Shown here piece after piece: positions 40,302-49,571 of a DNA stretch of 64,000 nucleotides. A program made the translations under genes and the position numbers. The DNA lies in the NCBI GenBank assembly GCA_003020945.1, contig PXRU01000016.1:38436-102435 (forward strand), given 5' to 3'. Every line of letters begins with the position of its first letter. Position 1 is the first letter of the stretch. This DNA comes from Halobacteriales archaeon QS_6_71_20 (GTDB lineage Archaea; Halobacteriota; Halobacteria; Halobacteriales; Haloferacaceae). The notes under the pieces were generated by a model. That model was not told where the DNA came from, did not search any database, and saw only the letters and a list, made by a program, of their open reading frames with translations.

Positions 40302-41867
40302 CTATCCGGCGTGGTCGGCGACGCGTGTCATCAGCGCCTCGGGGGTGGGCGCCGGCTCCGCGTCCCGCTCGCGCAACACGGCGGTGCCCGTCGGCGCGCG
40401 GTCGCTGTCGGGAACGACGACGGCCTCGTGGTCGGCGACGCGCAGCGCCGCGCGGTGGAGGTCCGAGCCGACCGGCGCACCGACGTCGACGACGAGCGGG
40501 TCGCGGGTGAGCCGAGCGGCAACGGAGCCGTAGACGGCGACCTGCGCGCCCATGCGCTCGGTGGCGCCGGCGAAGGCGCCGACGGCGGCCTCGGCGCGCT
40601 CGCGGTAGGCGGCCTCGCCGGTCAGCGCCGCCAGGTCCAGCAGGGCGCCCGCGAACTCCACGCCCGAGTCGATCGGTCGCAGCGGGCGGTCAAGCAGGCC
40701 CGGCCCGGCGGCCGGCCCGTCGCGGAAGGCGGGCTCGTCGCCGAGCACGTCGACGGCGCGGTCGGCGACGGCGCGAGCGACGTCGACGCCCTCGCCGAGG
40801 ACGGACTCGGCCCGGCAGAACGCGGCGACGACGCGCCCGACGTCCTCGAGCAGGTCCGTCCCGGCGGCCTCCCCGTCCGCGTGGCGGACCGTCCCGTCGT
40901 CGTCGACCAGCGTCTCCCGAAGGTACGCGAGCGCGTTCTCGGCGGACCGGCGGGCGCGGTCGTCGTCGGTGTAGGCCGCAAGCGTCAACAGCGCGTCGGC
41001 CGCGAGCGCGTTGCCGCCGGCGTACGCCGAGAGGTCGACGCGTTCCCCGTCGGGGCCGACGCTGGCGCCGTAGGCGAGGCCGGCCCACAGCTCCGTGTCG
41101 AGGAACCGACGGACCCCCTCGGCGACCTCGCGGTAGGACTCGTCGCCGGTGTAGAGGTAGGCGTTCGCGAACGCCCGGAGGACGCCCGCGTTGTCGACGA
41201 GGAGCTTCTCGCGGGCCGGCCGCGACCAGTCACGGGCGGCCGCGTAGCGGAAGACGCCGCCGTCGTCGTCGACGAGGTTGCGCTCGATCGCATCGAGCGT
41301 CCGGGTCGCGCGGCGGCGGTCCCGCTTGAGGGCGAACTCGACGGTCCGGGGGAGGGGGAACTTCGCGTCGTCGCCCCACCCGGCGAACTCCCCGTCCCAC
41401 TGGGCGTCGAGCTGGCCCGCGAGATGCTTCTCGATCGCCGGGGTGACCGCCCCGGCGGGGGTGTCGTCGTCCGCGAGGGCTCGGGGAACCCGACCCGCCT
41501 CCTCGCCGCGCTCCTCGTACGTCTCCCGGACGCGCTCCAGCACCTCGCGGAACCCGTCGGGACCGAGATACGTCGCGCCGGTGAGGAGGTCGCCGTCGGG
41601 CGTCGCGAACACGACCGACGGGAACCCGCCCATGTTGTAGCGCTCGCGGACCCGTGGGTGTCGGTCCACGTCCACCGTCACCGGGACGAACGCGTCGCCC
41701 ACGTTGGCCGCAATCTGTGGTTCGCCGAACGTCTCGGCCAGCATCCGGCGGCAGTCGTCACACCAGTTGGCGGTCAGGAACAGCAGCACGGGCGTTCCGG
41801 ACCGTTCGGCCGCGGCGAACGCCTCCGGTCCCCACTCGCGCCACTCGACGCGCGTCTCGTCAGTCAC
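40302..41867 (-). CDS. Thioredoxin-domain protein with glycosidase-like barrel
   Basis: 521 aa from GTG 41867; an open extension to 41993 is encoded by tandem repeat sequence and rejected. N-terminal thioredoxin fold (PVLLFLTANWCDDCRRMLAE, CxxC at about residues 35-38; FVPVTVDVDRHPRVRERYNM, GGFPSVVF), followed by an alpha/alpha barrel (DNAGVLRAFANAYLYTGDES, LSAYAGGNALAADALLTLAA). This is the YyaL/DUF255 architecture; redox or thioester role not established. Confidence 0.85.
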   Translation of the reverse strand: MTDETRVEWREWGPEAFAAAERSGTPVLLFLTANWCDDCRRMLAETFGEPQIAANVGDAFVPVTVDVDRHPRVRERYNMGGFPSVVFATPDGDLLTGATYLGPDGFREVLERVRETYEERGEEAGRVPRALADDDTPAGAVTPAIEKHLAGQLDAQWDGEFAGWGDDAKFPLPRTVEFALKRDRRRATRTLDAIERNLVDDDGGVFRYAAARDWSRPAREKLLVDNAGVLRAFANAYLYTGDESYREVAEGVRRFLDTELWAGLAYGASVGPDGERVDLSAYAGGNALAADALLTLAAYTDDDRARRSAENALAYLRETLVDDDGTVRHADGEAAGTDLLEDVGRVVAAFCRAESVLGEGVDVARAVADRAVDVLGDEPAFRDGPAAGPGLLDRPLRPIDSGVEFAGALLDLAALTGEAAYRERAEAAVGAFAGATERMGAQVAVYGSVAARLTRDPLVVDVGAPVGSDLHRAALRVADHEAVVVPDSDRAPTGTAVLRERDAEPAPTPEALMTRVADHAG

Positions 41868-41909
41868 GGGTACGCTCCGGTCCCGGCGGTCGTAAAGTCG
41901 GCGTTCGCG

Positions 41910-42031
41910 GGCGTCGGAGACCCTCGGGCGACGGCGATCCCCGAGCGATGGCGACACCCCTGGGCGTCGGCGATCCCTGGGCGACGGCGACACCCCTGAG
42001 CGTCGACGATCCTCGGGCGACAGTGATCACC
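41910..42031. repeat. Short tandem repeat array, about 18/36-bp period
   Basis: About seven degenerate 17-19-bp units of the form GGCGACGGCGATCCCTG / GCGTCGGCGACACCCCTG, arranged as a roughly 36-bp higher unit, between the thioredoxin-domain gene start and fxsA. A frame through it would read a 12-residue repeat, but there is no start or plausible protein. Confidence 0.75.
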
Positions 42032-42142
42032 CGCCGCCGATCTCCCGCCTGCCGGACACCCGACACCGTCTTGCGGGTCGCCGACCCGGGGAGGCGGCGG
42101 ATCAACGAAAAGGGATATACACGCCGGTAGAGAAGCCGAGGT

Positions 42143-42721
42143 ATGCGCATTCGGGTCCGCTACCTGCTCGTCGCGCTGCTGGTCGTCCCGCTCGCGGACG
42201 CGGCGCTGCTGCTGTGGGTGGCGACGAACCTGCTCTCCGCGGTCCAGACGGTCGCGCTGGTCGTACTCACGGGACTGCTCGGGATGCTGCTCGTCCGCGC
42301 CGAGGGACGCCACACGGTCCGGTCGGTCCAGCGGAAGCTCTCGACGGGGGAGATACCCACGGGCGAGCTGCTGGACGGCGCGCTGCTGATCGCCGCCGGC
42401 GCGTTCCTGCTGACGCCGGGGCTGGTCACCGACGCCCTCGGCTTCGTGCTCGCGGTCCCGCCGACGCGGTACCCGATCCGCGAGGCGCTGCGCCGCTTCG
42501 TCGTCGTCCCGTACGTCGACAGCCGGACCGACGGCTTCGCGACGGGGGCGGTATGGTCCGGCGGCTTCCCCGGCGGGGACGGGGGGGACGGTCCGAGCGC
42601 GGACTTCGGTCCGAGCCGCTCGGACGGGGGGCGTGGCGCCGCGGACGGTGGGTCCGGGCCGGCCGACGAGGAGTACGTCGACGTGGACTTCGAGGAGGTC
42701 GACGACGACCGCGACCGGTGA
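42143..42721 (+). CDS. fxsA: FxsA-family membrane protein
   Basis: 192 aa from ATG 42143. Hydrophobic helices LLVALLVVPLADAALLLWVA and VQTVALVVLTGLLGMLLVR, then GELLDGALLIAAGAFLLTPGLVTDALGFVLAVPPTRYPIR, the hallmark of FxsA. A Gly/Asp-rich tail follows. Known: E. coli FxsA overproduction relieves exclusion of phage T7 by the F plasmid; the haloarchaeal role is unknown. Confidence 0.85.
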   Translation: MRIRVRYLLVALLVVPLADAALLLWVATNLLSAVQTVALVVLTGLLGMLLVRAEGRHTVRSVQRKLSTGEIPTGELLDGALLIAAGAFLLTPGLVTDALGFVLAVPPTRYPIREALRRFVVVPYVDSRTDGFATGAVWSGGFPGGDGGDGPSADFGPSRSDGGRGAADGGSGPADEEYVDVDFEEVDDDRDR

Positions 42722-42830
42722 CCGGCAGGCGTCGTCGACCGTGACCGGCACTCCAACCGCATGACGTGACGCTGGTATCGAACGGAAACGCTTAACCGAT
42801 CCCTTCTATTACCGCGAAACGCGCTCGCCT

Positions 42831-42904
42831 GGGCCAATAGCTCAGTCAGGTTGAGCGCTCGGCTGATAACCGGGAGGCCTCCGGTTCAAATCCGGATTGG
42901 CCCA
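42831..42904 (+). tRNA. tRNA-Ile (GAT)
   Basis: 74-nt cloverleaf: acceptor GGGCCAA/TTGGCCC with discriminator A, anticodon stem CTCGG/CCGGG, loop CTGATAA (anticodon GAT), T arm TCCGG-TTCAAAT-CCGGA. No encoded CCA and no intron. A box-A-like GCTTAA lies about 40 bases upstream. Confidence 0.95.
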
Positions 42905-43073
42905 TGTCCTTCCCGACCGGTCCTCGGTCGGGAGGAACTGGGGCCATCGGCTCCCCAGCCACCCAATTTCCATCGCTCCACGCCATACAGCCGCCGGCTC
43001 GGCGTCGGGGGTGACGGGCGCGAGGGCGTCCACGATCGGACCCGAACCACGGAGGCGTGACAGCGCCGCTTCC

Positions 43074-43202
43074 TCACCCGATCAGGGTGACGGTGACCGC
43101 GAACGTCGCGCCACACTCGCACGCCACCCGCACGTCCGACCGATCCGCCTCCACCCACCCGTCACACTGCGGACAGTCCACCTCGACCGTCGTGTCGTTC
43201 AT
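43074..43202 (-). CDS. Zinc-ribbon mini-protein, 42 aa
   Basis: 42 aa from ATG 43202, predicted leaderless with a TATA-like CGTATACTA about 27-35 bases upstream. CPQC (10-13) and CEC (28-30) frame a beta ribbon (TTVEVDCPQCDGWVEADRSD, then VRVACECGATFAVTVTLI). Composition fits neighbours. Function unknown. Confidence 0.65.
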   Translation of the reverse strand: MNDTTVEVDCPQCDGWVEADRSDVRVACECGATFAVTVTLIG

Positions 43203-43353
43203 GTCGAGAACGTATCGAACATACTACATTAGTATACGCCATCGGTTCACCAGACGGAACGTGAAAACAACACAGCGGACGGCGGTCGTCCTCCACGATC
43301 GTCGGTCGAGTACCGCGTTCGGAGTGGAGTGGCGTTGGATCCCCGTCCGGGAC

Positions 43354-44595
43354 TCAGAACCCCTCCCGGAGATACGGCTCGGTCGAGGGAAAGGCGTCTA
43401 CGAGCGTCTCGCGTGCCGCGTCGTCGTGGACGGTCGCGTCCCCCAGTTCGATCAGCCGGTCGACGCCGTGGGAGCCGACGACCAGCCGGGTCAACGCGCC
43501 GACGTCGAGCTCGACCGCGGCGCCGCCACGCTCCTCGACGGGATCGGCACGGCCCTCACCGTCGACGATGACAAGCCGCACCGTCCGGTCGTTCCACTCG
43601 CAGGTGTCGTCGGTGACGTCGATCACGACCGAACCGTCCGCGTCGGTCGGGTACCCGACCGCCTCCAGCGCCCCGGCGACGTCCACGATCCGCGCCATCG
43701 GTCCGGGTCGGACCTCGGTTTCCGCGGCCCGGGGGTCGTCGAGCTCGTCGAACAGGCGGGCGTCCGCGGGACCGCCGATCCGGATCCGCCGCACCTGGGA
43801 GTCGTGGTTGCGACAGAACCGGAGGAGCTGTCCGCGCGCACGACGGCTCCGGTACGCCAGTTCGCTCACGGCCATCGTCCTGCCGTCGTCGCCCTCCTCG
43901 ACGGTGTAGACGAGGTAGCCGCCGAGGGTGTCGGTGTCGTCGACCCAGCCGTAGACGTACGGATCGGTATTCCACGACCGGAAGACGCGCCGGCGCCACC
44001 AGCTCTCGGTGCGGTCGAGACCGAGGTCGTCGTCGGCCCACTCCGCGTACACGTCGTCGAGCCGGCGCCAGTCGTCGGCGGCGAGTCGCTCGTAGGAGCC
44101 GGCTGGGTCGGGACAGGCACTCGCGAGGGCGTCGGGCGCGACCGTGATACGAGTGCGGTCGCCGACCCGGGCGTAGCCGAGCCGGCGGTAGAAGGGGTAC
44201 TCGAACGGCCACAGCGCCGCGAAGGCGACGCCCTCCGCCCGGAGCTCCCGGTGGACCGATCCGAGCAGCTCGCGGACGAGTCCCCGGCGGCGCGCCTCCG
44301 GCGGGGAGGCGACGGCGGCGATACCGGCGAGCTCGCGCGTTCCTCCGCGGATCCGGGCGGCGAACTCGTAGTAGCCGCAGACGGCCGTCATGTCGTTGGC
44401 CGTCACCTCCTCCTCGCCGTCGGTCGTGCAGTCTCCGTCGCCGTCGCCGACATCGTACAGCGCGCGCGGCCGGAACGACTCCGGGGGGTCCGGGTACTCG
44501 CGGTCGGGGTCGGGACCGCGCTCGGGCGAGAACGCGTACGAGACCGCGGCGTCGAACGCGTCGTCGTGGGCCGCGGGGACGGGACGGTAGTCCAT
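43354..44595 (-). CDS. GNAT-family N-acetyltransferase (Eis-like)
   Basis: 413 aa from ATG 44595. The N-terminal GNAT domain has the acetyl-CoA loop SPPEARRRGLVRELLGSVHR (about 104-123) and FAALWPFEYPFYRRLGYARV. A second GNAT-like half (DPYVYGWVDDTDTLGGYLVY) and a C-terminal SCP2-like domain (RIVDVAGALEAVGYPTDADG, VVIDVTDDTCEWNDRTVRLV) follow, the three-part layout of Eis proteins. Substrate unknown. Confidence 0.85.
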   Translation of the reverse strand: MDYRPVPAAHDDAFDAAVSYAFSPERGPDPDREYPDPPESFRPRALYDVGDGDGDCTTDGEEEVTANDMTAVCGYYEFAARIRGGTRELAGIAAVASPPEARRRGLVRELLGSVHRELRAEGVAFAALWPFEYPFYRRLGYARVGDRTRITVAPDALASACPDPAGSYERLAADDWRRLDDVYAEWADDDLGLDRTESWWRRRVFRSWNTDPYVYGWVDDTDTLGGYLVYTVEEGDDGRTMAVSELAYRSRRARGQLLRFCRNHDSQVRRIRIGGPADARLFDELDDPRAAETEVRPGPMARIVDVAGALEAVGYPTDADGSVVIDVTDDTCEWNDRTVRLVIVDGEGRADPVEERGGAAVELDVGALTRLVVGSHGVDRLIELGDATVHDDAARETLVDAFPSTEPYLREGF

Positions 44596-44696
44596 GGACC
44601 AACGCTCGTGTCGCGTCTGAAAGCGTTTGTGACGGCGTGCGATTCCCTTTCGTGGCGAACCGCGGGGTTCTCCTTCCCGCGCGCCCGAGCGTCGGT

Positions 44697-45026
44697 ATGA
44701 GCGACGACGCGCGGCTCCGGGACCGGATCGACCGCGACCGGCTGCTGCTCGCGGCGGTGCTGTTGGTCGGGATCGCCGGCACCGGGATCGTCAGACGCCA
44801 GCTCGGCGTGATGGGGTACAACGCGATCGGTCGGGTCGTCTTCGTTCTGGGCTACGGCGGCACCGTCTTCCTCGTGTGGTACGGCTGGATCCGCCCGCTC
44901 GACATCACCGGACCCGACGACGGCCGGGAGCTGCCGCGGTCCGCCGAAGGGGCGGTCGACACTGACGGCGACGCCGAGGCCGGCGGCGATGCGGGCGTCG
45001 AGGCCGACGGCGACGCCTCGCGCTGA
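44697..45026 (+). CDS. Small two-helix membrane protein
   Basis: 109 aa from ATG 44697. Two helices (LLLAAVLLVGIAGTGIV and VVFVLGYGGTVFLVWYGW) and an acidic Gly/Ala-rich tail. Unknown role; next to a phosphodiesterase gene 52 bases downstream. Confidence 0.65.
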   Translation: MSDDARLRDRIDRDRLLLAAVLLVGIAGTGIVRRQLGVMGYNAIGRVVFVLGYGGTVFLVWYGWIRPLDITGPDDGRELPRSAEGAVDTDGDAEAGGDAGVEADGDASR

Positions 45027-45078
45027 CGTCGGTTCCGGAGCCACAACGCCTTCGGAACCGGCCCCGCAGACGGCGCAC

Positions 45079-46389
45079 GTGAGAGACGCCGCCACCGCCC
45101 GCGACGATTCGGATCCGCTCGCCGATCCCGACCTCCCCGGGACGCGGCGCGACGGCTACGTCTTCCCCGACTACGGGGGGTACTGCTTCGCGAACGTGCC
45201 CGCGACGGTCGGCGACGTGCTCGGCGCCGACGTCGGGCGCCCGCTGCCGGCGGACGCGCTCCCCGACGGCGAGTTCTCCGACGTGCTCGTCCTGCTCGTC
45301 GACGGCCTCGGCTGGGACCGATACCGGGAGCGTGAGGCCGACGTTCCGCTGTTGGACACGCTGGCGTCGGCCGGCCGGGCCACGCCGCTCACGTCCGTCT
45401 ACCCCTCCGAGACCGCGGCGGCGATCACGACGATGCACACCGGCGCGACGCCCGCCGAACACGGGCTGCTCGGCTGGAACGTCCGCCTCCGGGAGCACGG
45501 TCTCACCTGTCAGTCCCTACCGTTCACCGACCGCGAGGGCGAGAGCCTCCAGGCGAGGACCGACGGCGCCGTGACCGGCGGCGACCTGTTCGACGCCGAC
45601 CCCGTGTACGGTCGCCTCGCCGACGCCGGAGTCGAGAGCCACGCCGTCCAGGCGGCCCGCGTCGCCGAGGGGCCGTACTCCGAGGCCGCCATGGCGGGGG
45701 CGACGCGCCACGGCTGCGATTCGCTCCCGGAGCTCGCGGTCACCGCCCGCCGGCTACTCGAACGGAGCGAGGACCCGACGTACGTGTACGCCTACTGGTC
45801 GAACGTCGACGGCGCGTCCCACGACGAGGGGACGACGTCGGCCCTGTACGACGCCGAGCTGGAGGCCGTCTGCGGCGCCGTCGAGCGGGAGCTGGCGCGG
45901 GTCGACCCCGAGACGGCCGACGACACGCTCGTCGTGCTCACGGCCGACCACGGGCACTTGAACGCCGATCCCACGTCGGCGGTCGACCTCGCGGAGTTCC
46001 CCGACCTGTGGAGGGAGCGCGAGCGACACCCCGACGGCGAACCGATCCCGCCGACCGGCGGGCCGCGGAACGTCCAACTCCACCTCCGCGACGGCGCGTC
46101 CGCACAGCGGGCACGCGAGCGACTCGCCGAGGCGCCGTTCGACGCCCGGCTGCTGACGGGGACGGAGGCGCTCGAGGCGGGGCTGTTCGGGCCGGGCGAG
46201 CCGTCGCCGCTCCTGCGCGAGCGGGTCGGCGACCTCGTGGTCGTGCCGCGCGAGCGCAACGTGTGGTTCGGCGAGGAGGGCCGGAAGCTCGAGTTCGTCG
46301 GCACACACGGCGGCCAGAGCCCCGAGGAGATGTACGTCCCGTTCGTCGCCGCGGGGCTGGGGGAGTGGCAGCGTCACGGGGAGGGGTGA
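45079..46389 (+). CDS. Type I phosphodiesterase/nucleotide pyrophosphatase family
   Basis: 436 aa from GTG 45079. Alkaline-phosphatase superfamily: VLVLLVDGLGWDRYRE (metal Asp), TSVYPSETAAAITTMHTGAT (nucleophile region with Thr/Ser), GLLGWNVRLREHGL, YWSNVDGASHDEG (Asp, His), VVLTADHGHLNAD (Asp-His) and FVGTHGGQSPEEMYVPFVAA (last His). Hydrolyses phosphoester bonds; the substrate is not predictable. No signal peptide, so cytoplasmic. Confidence 0.85.
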   Translation: MRDAATARDDSDPLADPDLPGTRRDGYVFPDYGGYCFANVPATVGDVLGADVGRPLPADALPDGEFSDVLVLLVDGLGWDRYREREADVPLLDTLASAGRATPLTSVYPSETAAAITTMHTGATPAEHGLLGWNVRLREHGLTCQSLPFTDREGESLQARTDGAVTGGDLFDADPVYGRLADAGVESHAVQAARVAEGPYSEAAMAGATRHGCDSLPELAVTARRLLERSEDPTYVYAYWSNVDGASHDEGTTSALYDAELEAVCGAVERELARVDPETADDTLVVLTADHGHLNADPTSAVDLAEFPDLWRERERHPDGEPIPPTGGPRNVQLHLRDGASAQRARERLAEAPFDARLLTGTEALEAGLFGPGEPSPLLRERVGDLVVVPRERNVWFGEEGRKLEFVGTHGGQSPEEMYVPFVAAGLGEWQRHGEG

Positions 46390-46486
46390 CCGGCGACGGC
46401 GTCGGCCGCTCGCCGCGTCACTCGCCGCCGGAGACGACGGAGAACGGAACGTTAATCCGGAGCCCCGGGCCATATTGTGACGATAG

Positions 46487-46735
46487 ATGATCCCGCTTCA
46501 GGTCGTCGACAGCTTCCTGCTCCCGTACAACGTCGGACAGGCGCTGCTGCTCGGCTTCGTCCTGACGACGCTCGCGACGCTGCCGGTCTCCCGGAAGGCG
46601 ATGGCGCTCAATACGATGCTGTTCGGCGTGGTCTTCCTCCTGACGCCGCAGTCGCTGGTCCCGGTCCACTACCTCTTCCTCGGGATCGTGCTCTGTGTCG
46701 TCGGGCCGCTCGTCTTCGTCATCTCCCGGAAGTAA
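46487..46735 (+). CDS. Small polytopic membrane protein
   Basis: 82 aa from ATG 46487. Three helices (ALLLGFVLTTLATLPVSRK, LNTMLFGVVFLLTPQSLVPV, YLFLGIVLCVVGPLVFVIS). Conserved-looking haloarchaeal membrane protein without assigned role. Confidence 0.65.
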   Translation: MIPLQVVDSFLLPYNVGQALLLGFVLTTLATLPVSRKAMALNTMLFGVVFLLTPQSLVPVHYLFLGIVLCVVGPLVFVISRK

Positions 46736-46857
46736 GCCGACGAGGGCCGGCGGTCGCCGTCGGCTCGCATCGACTCGACACGCGAACCGACCGAACGGAG
46801 CGGGGCGACGTCGCGTCGAGCGTCATCCTTTTGCCCGGGGCGCCGGACCGACGCGGC

Positions 46858-47736
46858 ATGGTACACGCCCGCGCACCGGCCACCAGCGCGAACCTCGGAA
46901 GCGGGTTCGACGCCTTCGGAGTCGCGCTGTCGGGGCCGGCCGACACCGTCGCCGTCGAGCGGGCGGCCGAGACGAGCATCGAGGTGAGCGGCGCGGGCGA
47001 ACGCTACATCCCGACGGACCCCGAGAAGAACGTCGTCGGCGCGGTCGCGGACGCGCTGGACGCGCCCGCCCACATCCGCATCGACAAGGGGGGGCGACCC
47101 TCCTCGGGGCTGGGGTCGTCGGCCGCGTCCGCGGCCGCCGCGGCGGTCGCACTGAACGAACTGTACGACCGCGGCTACACGAGTCACGACCTCGTGCCCG
47201 TTGCGGCCGAGGGAGAGGCAGTCGTCTCCGGCGAGGCGCACGCGGACAACGTCGCTCCGGCGCTGTTGGGGGGATTCACGATCGTCCGCGGCGACGACGG
47301 CGCCACGGCGGTCGACGCTGAGCTGCCGCTGGTCGCGTGTCTGCCGGAGGTCGCGGTGTCCACCCGCGACGCTCGCGACGTGGTGCCGGACTCCGTCTCG
47401 ATGCGCGACCACGTCGGGACCGTGGGCAACGCGGCGACGCTCACCGCGGGGATGTGTCGCTCGGACGCCGAACTCGTCGGCCGCGGGATGGACGACCCCG
47501 TCGTCACGCCCGCCCGGGCGGAGCTGATCACCGGCTACGCGGGCGTCAGAGAGGCGGCGCTGGAGACGGGGGCGACGGGCGTCACCGTCAGCGGCGCCGG
47601 GCCGAGCGTGCTCGCGGTGTGTCGCCCCGGCCGGCGCCGCGCCGTCGCCGCCGCCATGGTCGAGGCGTTCGCCGACGCCGGCGTCGGCGCCCGCGCCTAC
47701 CAGACGGGGATCGGCCGCGGCGCGACGGTGCTATAG
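46858..47736 (+). CDS. thrB: Homoserine kinase
   Basis: 292 aa from ATG 46858. GHMP kinase: ARAPATSANLGSGFDAFGVA (N-terminal), the ATP loop PSSGLGSSAASAAAAAVALN (about residues 81-100) and the C-terminal GVTVSGAGPSVLAVC. Phosphorylates homoserine in threonine biosynthesis. Length normal; no thrC visible next to it. Confidence 0.92.
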   Translation: MVHARAPATSANLGSGFDAFGVALSGPADTVAVERAAETSIEVSGAGERYIPTDPEKNVVGAVADALDAPAHIRIDKGGRPSSGLGSSAASAAAAAVALNELYDRGYTSHDLVPVAAEGEAVVSGEAHADNVAPALLGGFTIVRGDDGATAVDAELPLVACLPEVAVSTRDARDVVPDSVSMRDHVGTVGNAATLTAGMCRSDAELVGRGMDDPVVTPARAELITGYAGVREAALETGATGVTVSGAGPSVLAVCRPGRRRAVAAAMVEAFADAGVGARAYQTGIGRGATVL

Positions 47737-47790
47737 CAGCGCCGCTCCCACCGTCGGATGGCCTCCCGATCGGACTCAGGTGCCGACCGC

Positions 47791-48306
47791 TCACTCCAGC
47801 GCGCGGTCGGCGAACCGCTCGCGCACCTCCGGCTCGGGGACCGTACAGGAGTCACGCCGGCCGAACGCGTCGTACCGATACGTCGCGACGAGGTCGTACG
47901 CCGCGTCGCGGAGACGCCGCGGGACGAGCCGCGCCGTCCACGCGAACCGCCAGGGAGCGTCGAGCCGGCGGGCGACCCGCAGCGCCGCCGTCGACCGTCG
48001 GTGGGCGCCGTCGGCGTCGACCAGCACGAACGAGTCGTGGTCCTCGGTCGGCAGCCCGTGGTCGCGCAGCAGCGCCTGCCCGATCGGCGAGTCCAGCGGC
48101 GCGAACCGGAACACGCCGCCGGTGTCGTGACGGACCAGGAACCGGATCGCGCCGTGACAGAGGTTGCAGACGCCGTCGAAGAGGATCACCGGGTGTCGCT
48201 CCGGGTCGACGGCGGCGAGGGGATCCGCCGGGTCGGCGTCGCGGTCCGCCGGATCGAGGTCCGCCGAGTCGGGGTCGGCGTCGGGGTCGCCGGCGTCGTC
48301 GGTCAC
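47791..48306 (-). CDS. DCC-family thiol-disulfide oxidoreductase
   Basis: 171 aa from GTG 48306. The family signature DGVCNLCHGAIRFLVRHD has the DxxCxxC redox motif, preceded by VILFDG. Downstream FRFAPLDSPIGQALL and SFVLVDADGAHRRSTAALRV are typical. Acidic N-terminal extension. Function unproven, predicted redox. Confidence 0.85.
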   Translation of the reverse strand: MTDDAGDPDADPDSADLDPADRDADPADPLAAVDPERHPVILFDGVCNLCHGAIRFLVRHDTGGVFRFAPLDSPIGQALLRDHGLPTEDHDSFVLVDADGAHRRSTAALRVARRLDAPWRFAWTARLVPRRLRDAAYDLVATYRYDAFGRRDSCTVPEPEVRERFADRALE

Positions 48307-48554
48307 GCCCCTGTGTAGGGTCGCCGGCCGTATCAAGCCGACGCCGGAGTCGGGACCGTGTCCGTAACGAGTGGCTGGCAGGCGGCACGGCTCGCACGCT
48401 CCGCGAGACGGCGTGCCGCGCACCCGCGTGCGCCTCGCGGCCGGATTCAGGTCACGGCGGTCGCGAGGCTCTGGTCCCGGTATCGCACAAAAAGGTTCGT
48501 GCCGTCCGTCGGACAGTGGACGGGTCGTGGGTGAGCTGTCGAGGGCGGGCTGCC

Positions 48555-49463
48555 TCAGACGCCGCGGCCCTGTAGCTGCTCCTCCTCGTCCATCTGCTCG
48601 TTCGACCGCCCGGCCATCCCCTTGCCGGGAGATTTGGCGATCTCCGCGAGCGTCTCGGGGTCGTCGTAGTTGTTGACCGCCTCGACGACCGCCTCGCCCA
48701 TCGCGGGCGGGTTCTCCGCGCCGAAGATCCCCGAGCCGACGAAGATGCCGTCGCAGCCGTGCTGCATCATGAGCGCGGCGTCGGCCGGCGTGGCGATGCC
48801 GCCGGCGGCGAAGTTGACGACCGGCAGGCGGCCCATCTCGGCCGTCTCGTGGACGAGCGCCCGCGGCGCGCCGTGCTCGCGGGCCCACTCGTCGCGCTCC
48901 TCGTAGGCCATGTCCGAGAGCTGGCGGACGGCGCGCTGGATGTTGCGCTGGTGGGTGACCGCCTGGTTCACGTCGCCGGTGCCGGCCTCGCCTTTCGTCC
49001 GGATCATCGCCGCGCCCTCGTCGATGCGGCGCAGCGCCTCCTGAAGGTTGCGCGCGCCGCAGACGAACGGCGCGGTGAACTCCTCCTTGTCGATGTGGTA
49101 GCGCTCGTCGGCGGTCGTGAGCACCTCCGACTCGTCGACCATGTCGGCGCCGGCGGCCTCGAGGATCTGCGCCTCGGTCGTGTGGCCGATGCGGGCCTTC
49201 CCCATCACCGGGATCGACACCTCGTCGATGACCTCCTCCAGCTTCCCGGGGTCGGCCATCCGCGCGACGCCGCCGCGCTTGCGGATGTCGGCCGGGACGG
49301 ACTCGAGGTGCATCACCGCGACCGCGCCCGCGTCCTCCGCGATCCGGGCCTGCTCGCGGTCGACGACGTCCATGATCACGCCGCCCTTCTGCATCCGTGC
49401 GAAGCCGCGCTTCACCAGATCCGTCCCGCGTCGCAGTTCCTCCAGGTCGGTCTCTTCGCTCAT
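48555..49463 (-). CDS. pdxS: Pyridoxal 5'-phosphate synthase subunit PdxS
   Basis: 302 aa from ATG 49463. A (beta/alpha)8 barrel with [71 protein letters not shown] and the phosphate-binding [31 protein letters not shown]. Makes PLP from ribulose-5-phosphate, glyceraldehyde-3-phosphate and ammonia supplied by PdxT, which is not in the window. Confidence 0.96.
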   Translation of the reverse strand: MSEETDLEELRRGTDLVKRGFARMQKGGVIMDVVDREQARIAEDAGAVAVMHLESVPADIRKRGGVARMADPGKLEEVIDEVSIPVMGKARIGHTTEAQILEAAGADMVDESEVLTTADERYHIDKEEFTAPFVCGARNLQEALRRIDEGAAMIRTKGEAGTGDVNQAVTHQRNIQRAVRQLSDMAYEERDEWAREHGAPRALVHETAEMGRLPVVNFAAGGIATPADAALMMQHGCDGIFVGSGIFGAENPPAMGEAVVEAVNNYDDPETLAEIAKSPGKGMAGRSNEQMDEEEQLQGRGV

Positions 49464-49571
49464 ACCTTCGACAAGGGTTGTGCGCACTTAACGGGTGTCC
49501 TTCGCTCAAGGGCGTCGTCTCCGTGTGCCGCGACCCGGGGCTACAAACCTCGCCCGCCCGACCGATCGCCC

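Noticed and set aside
41868..41993. Longer start for the thioredoxin-domain protein
   Set aside because: The added 42 residues are encoded by the tandem repeat and are basic and repetitive, unlike a haloarchaeal N-terminus.
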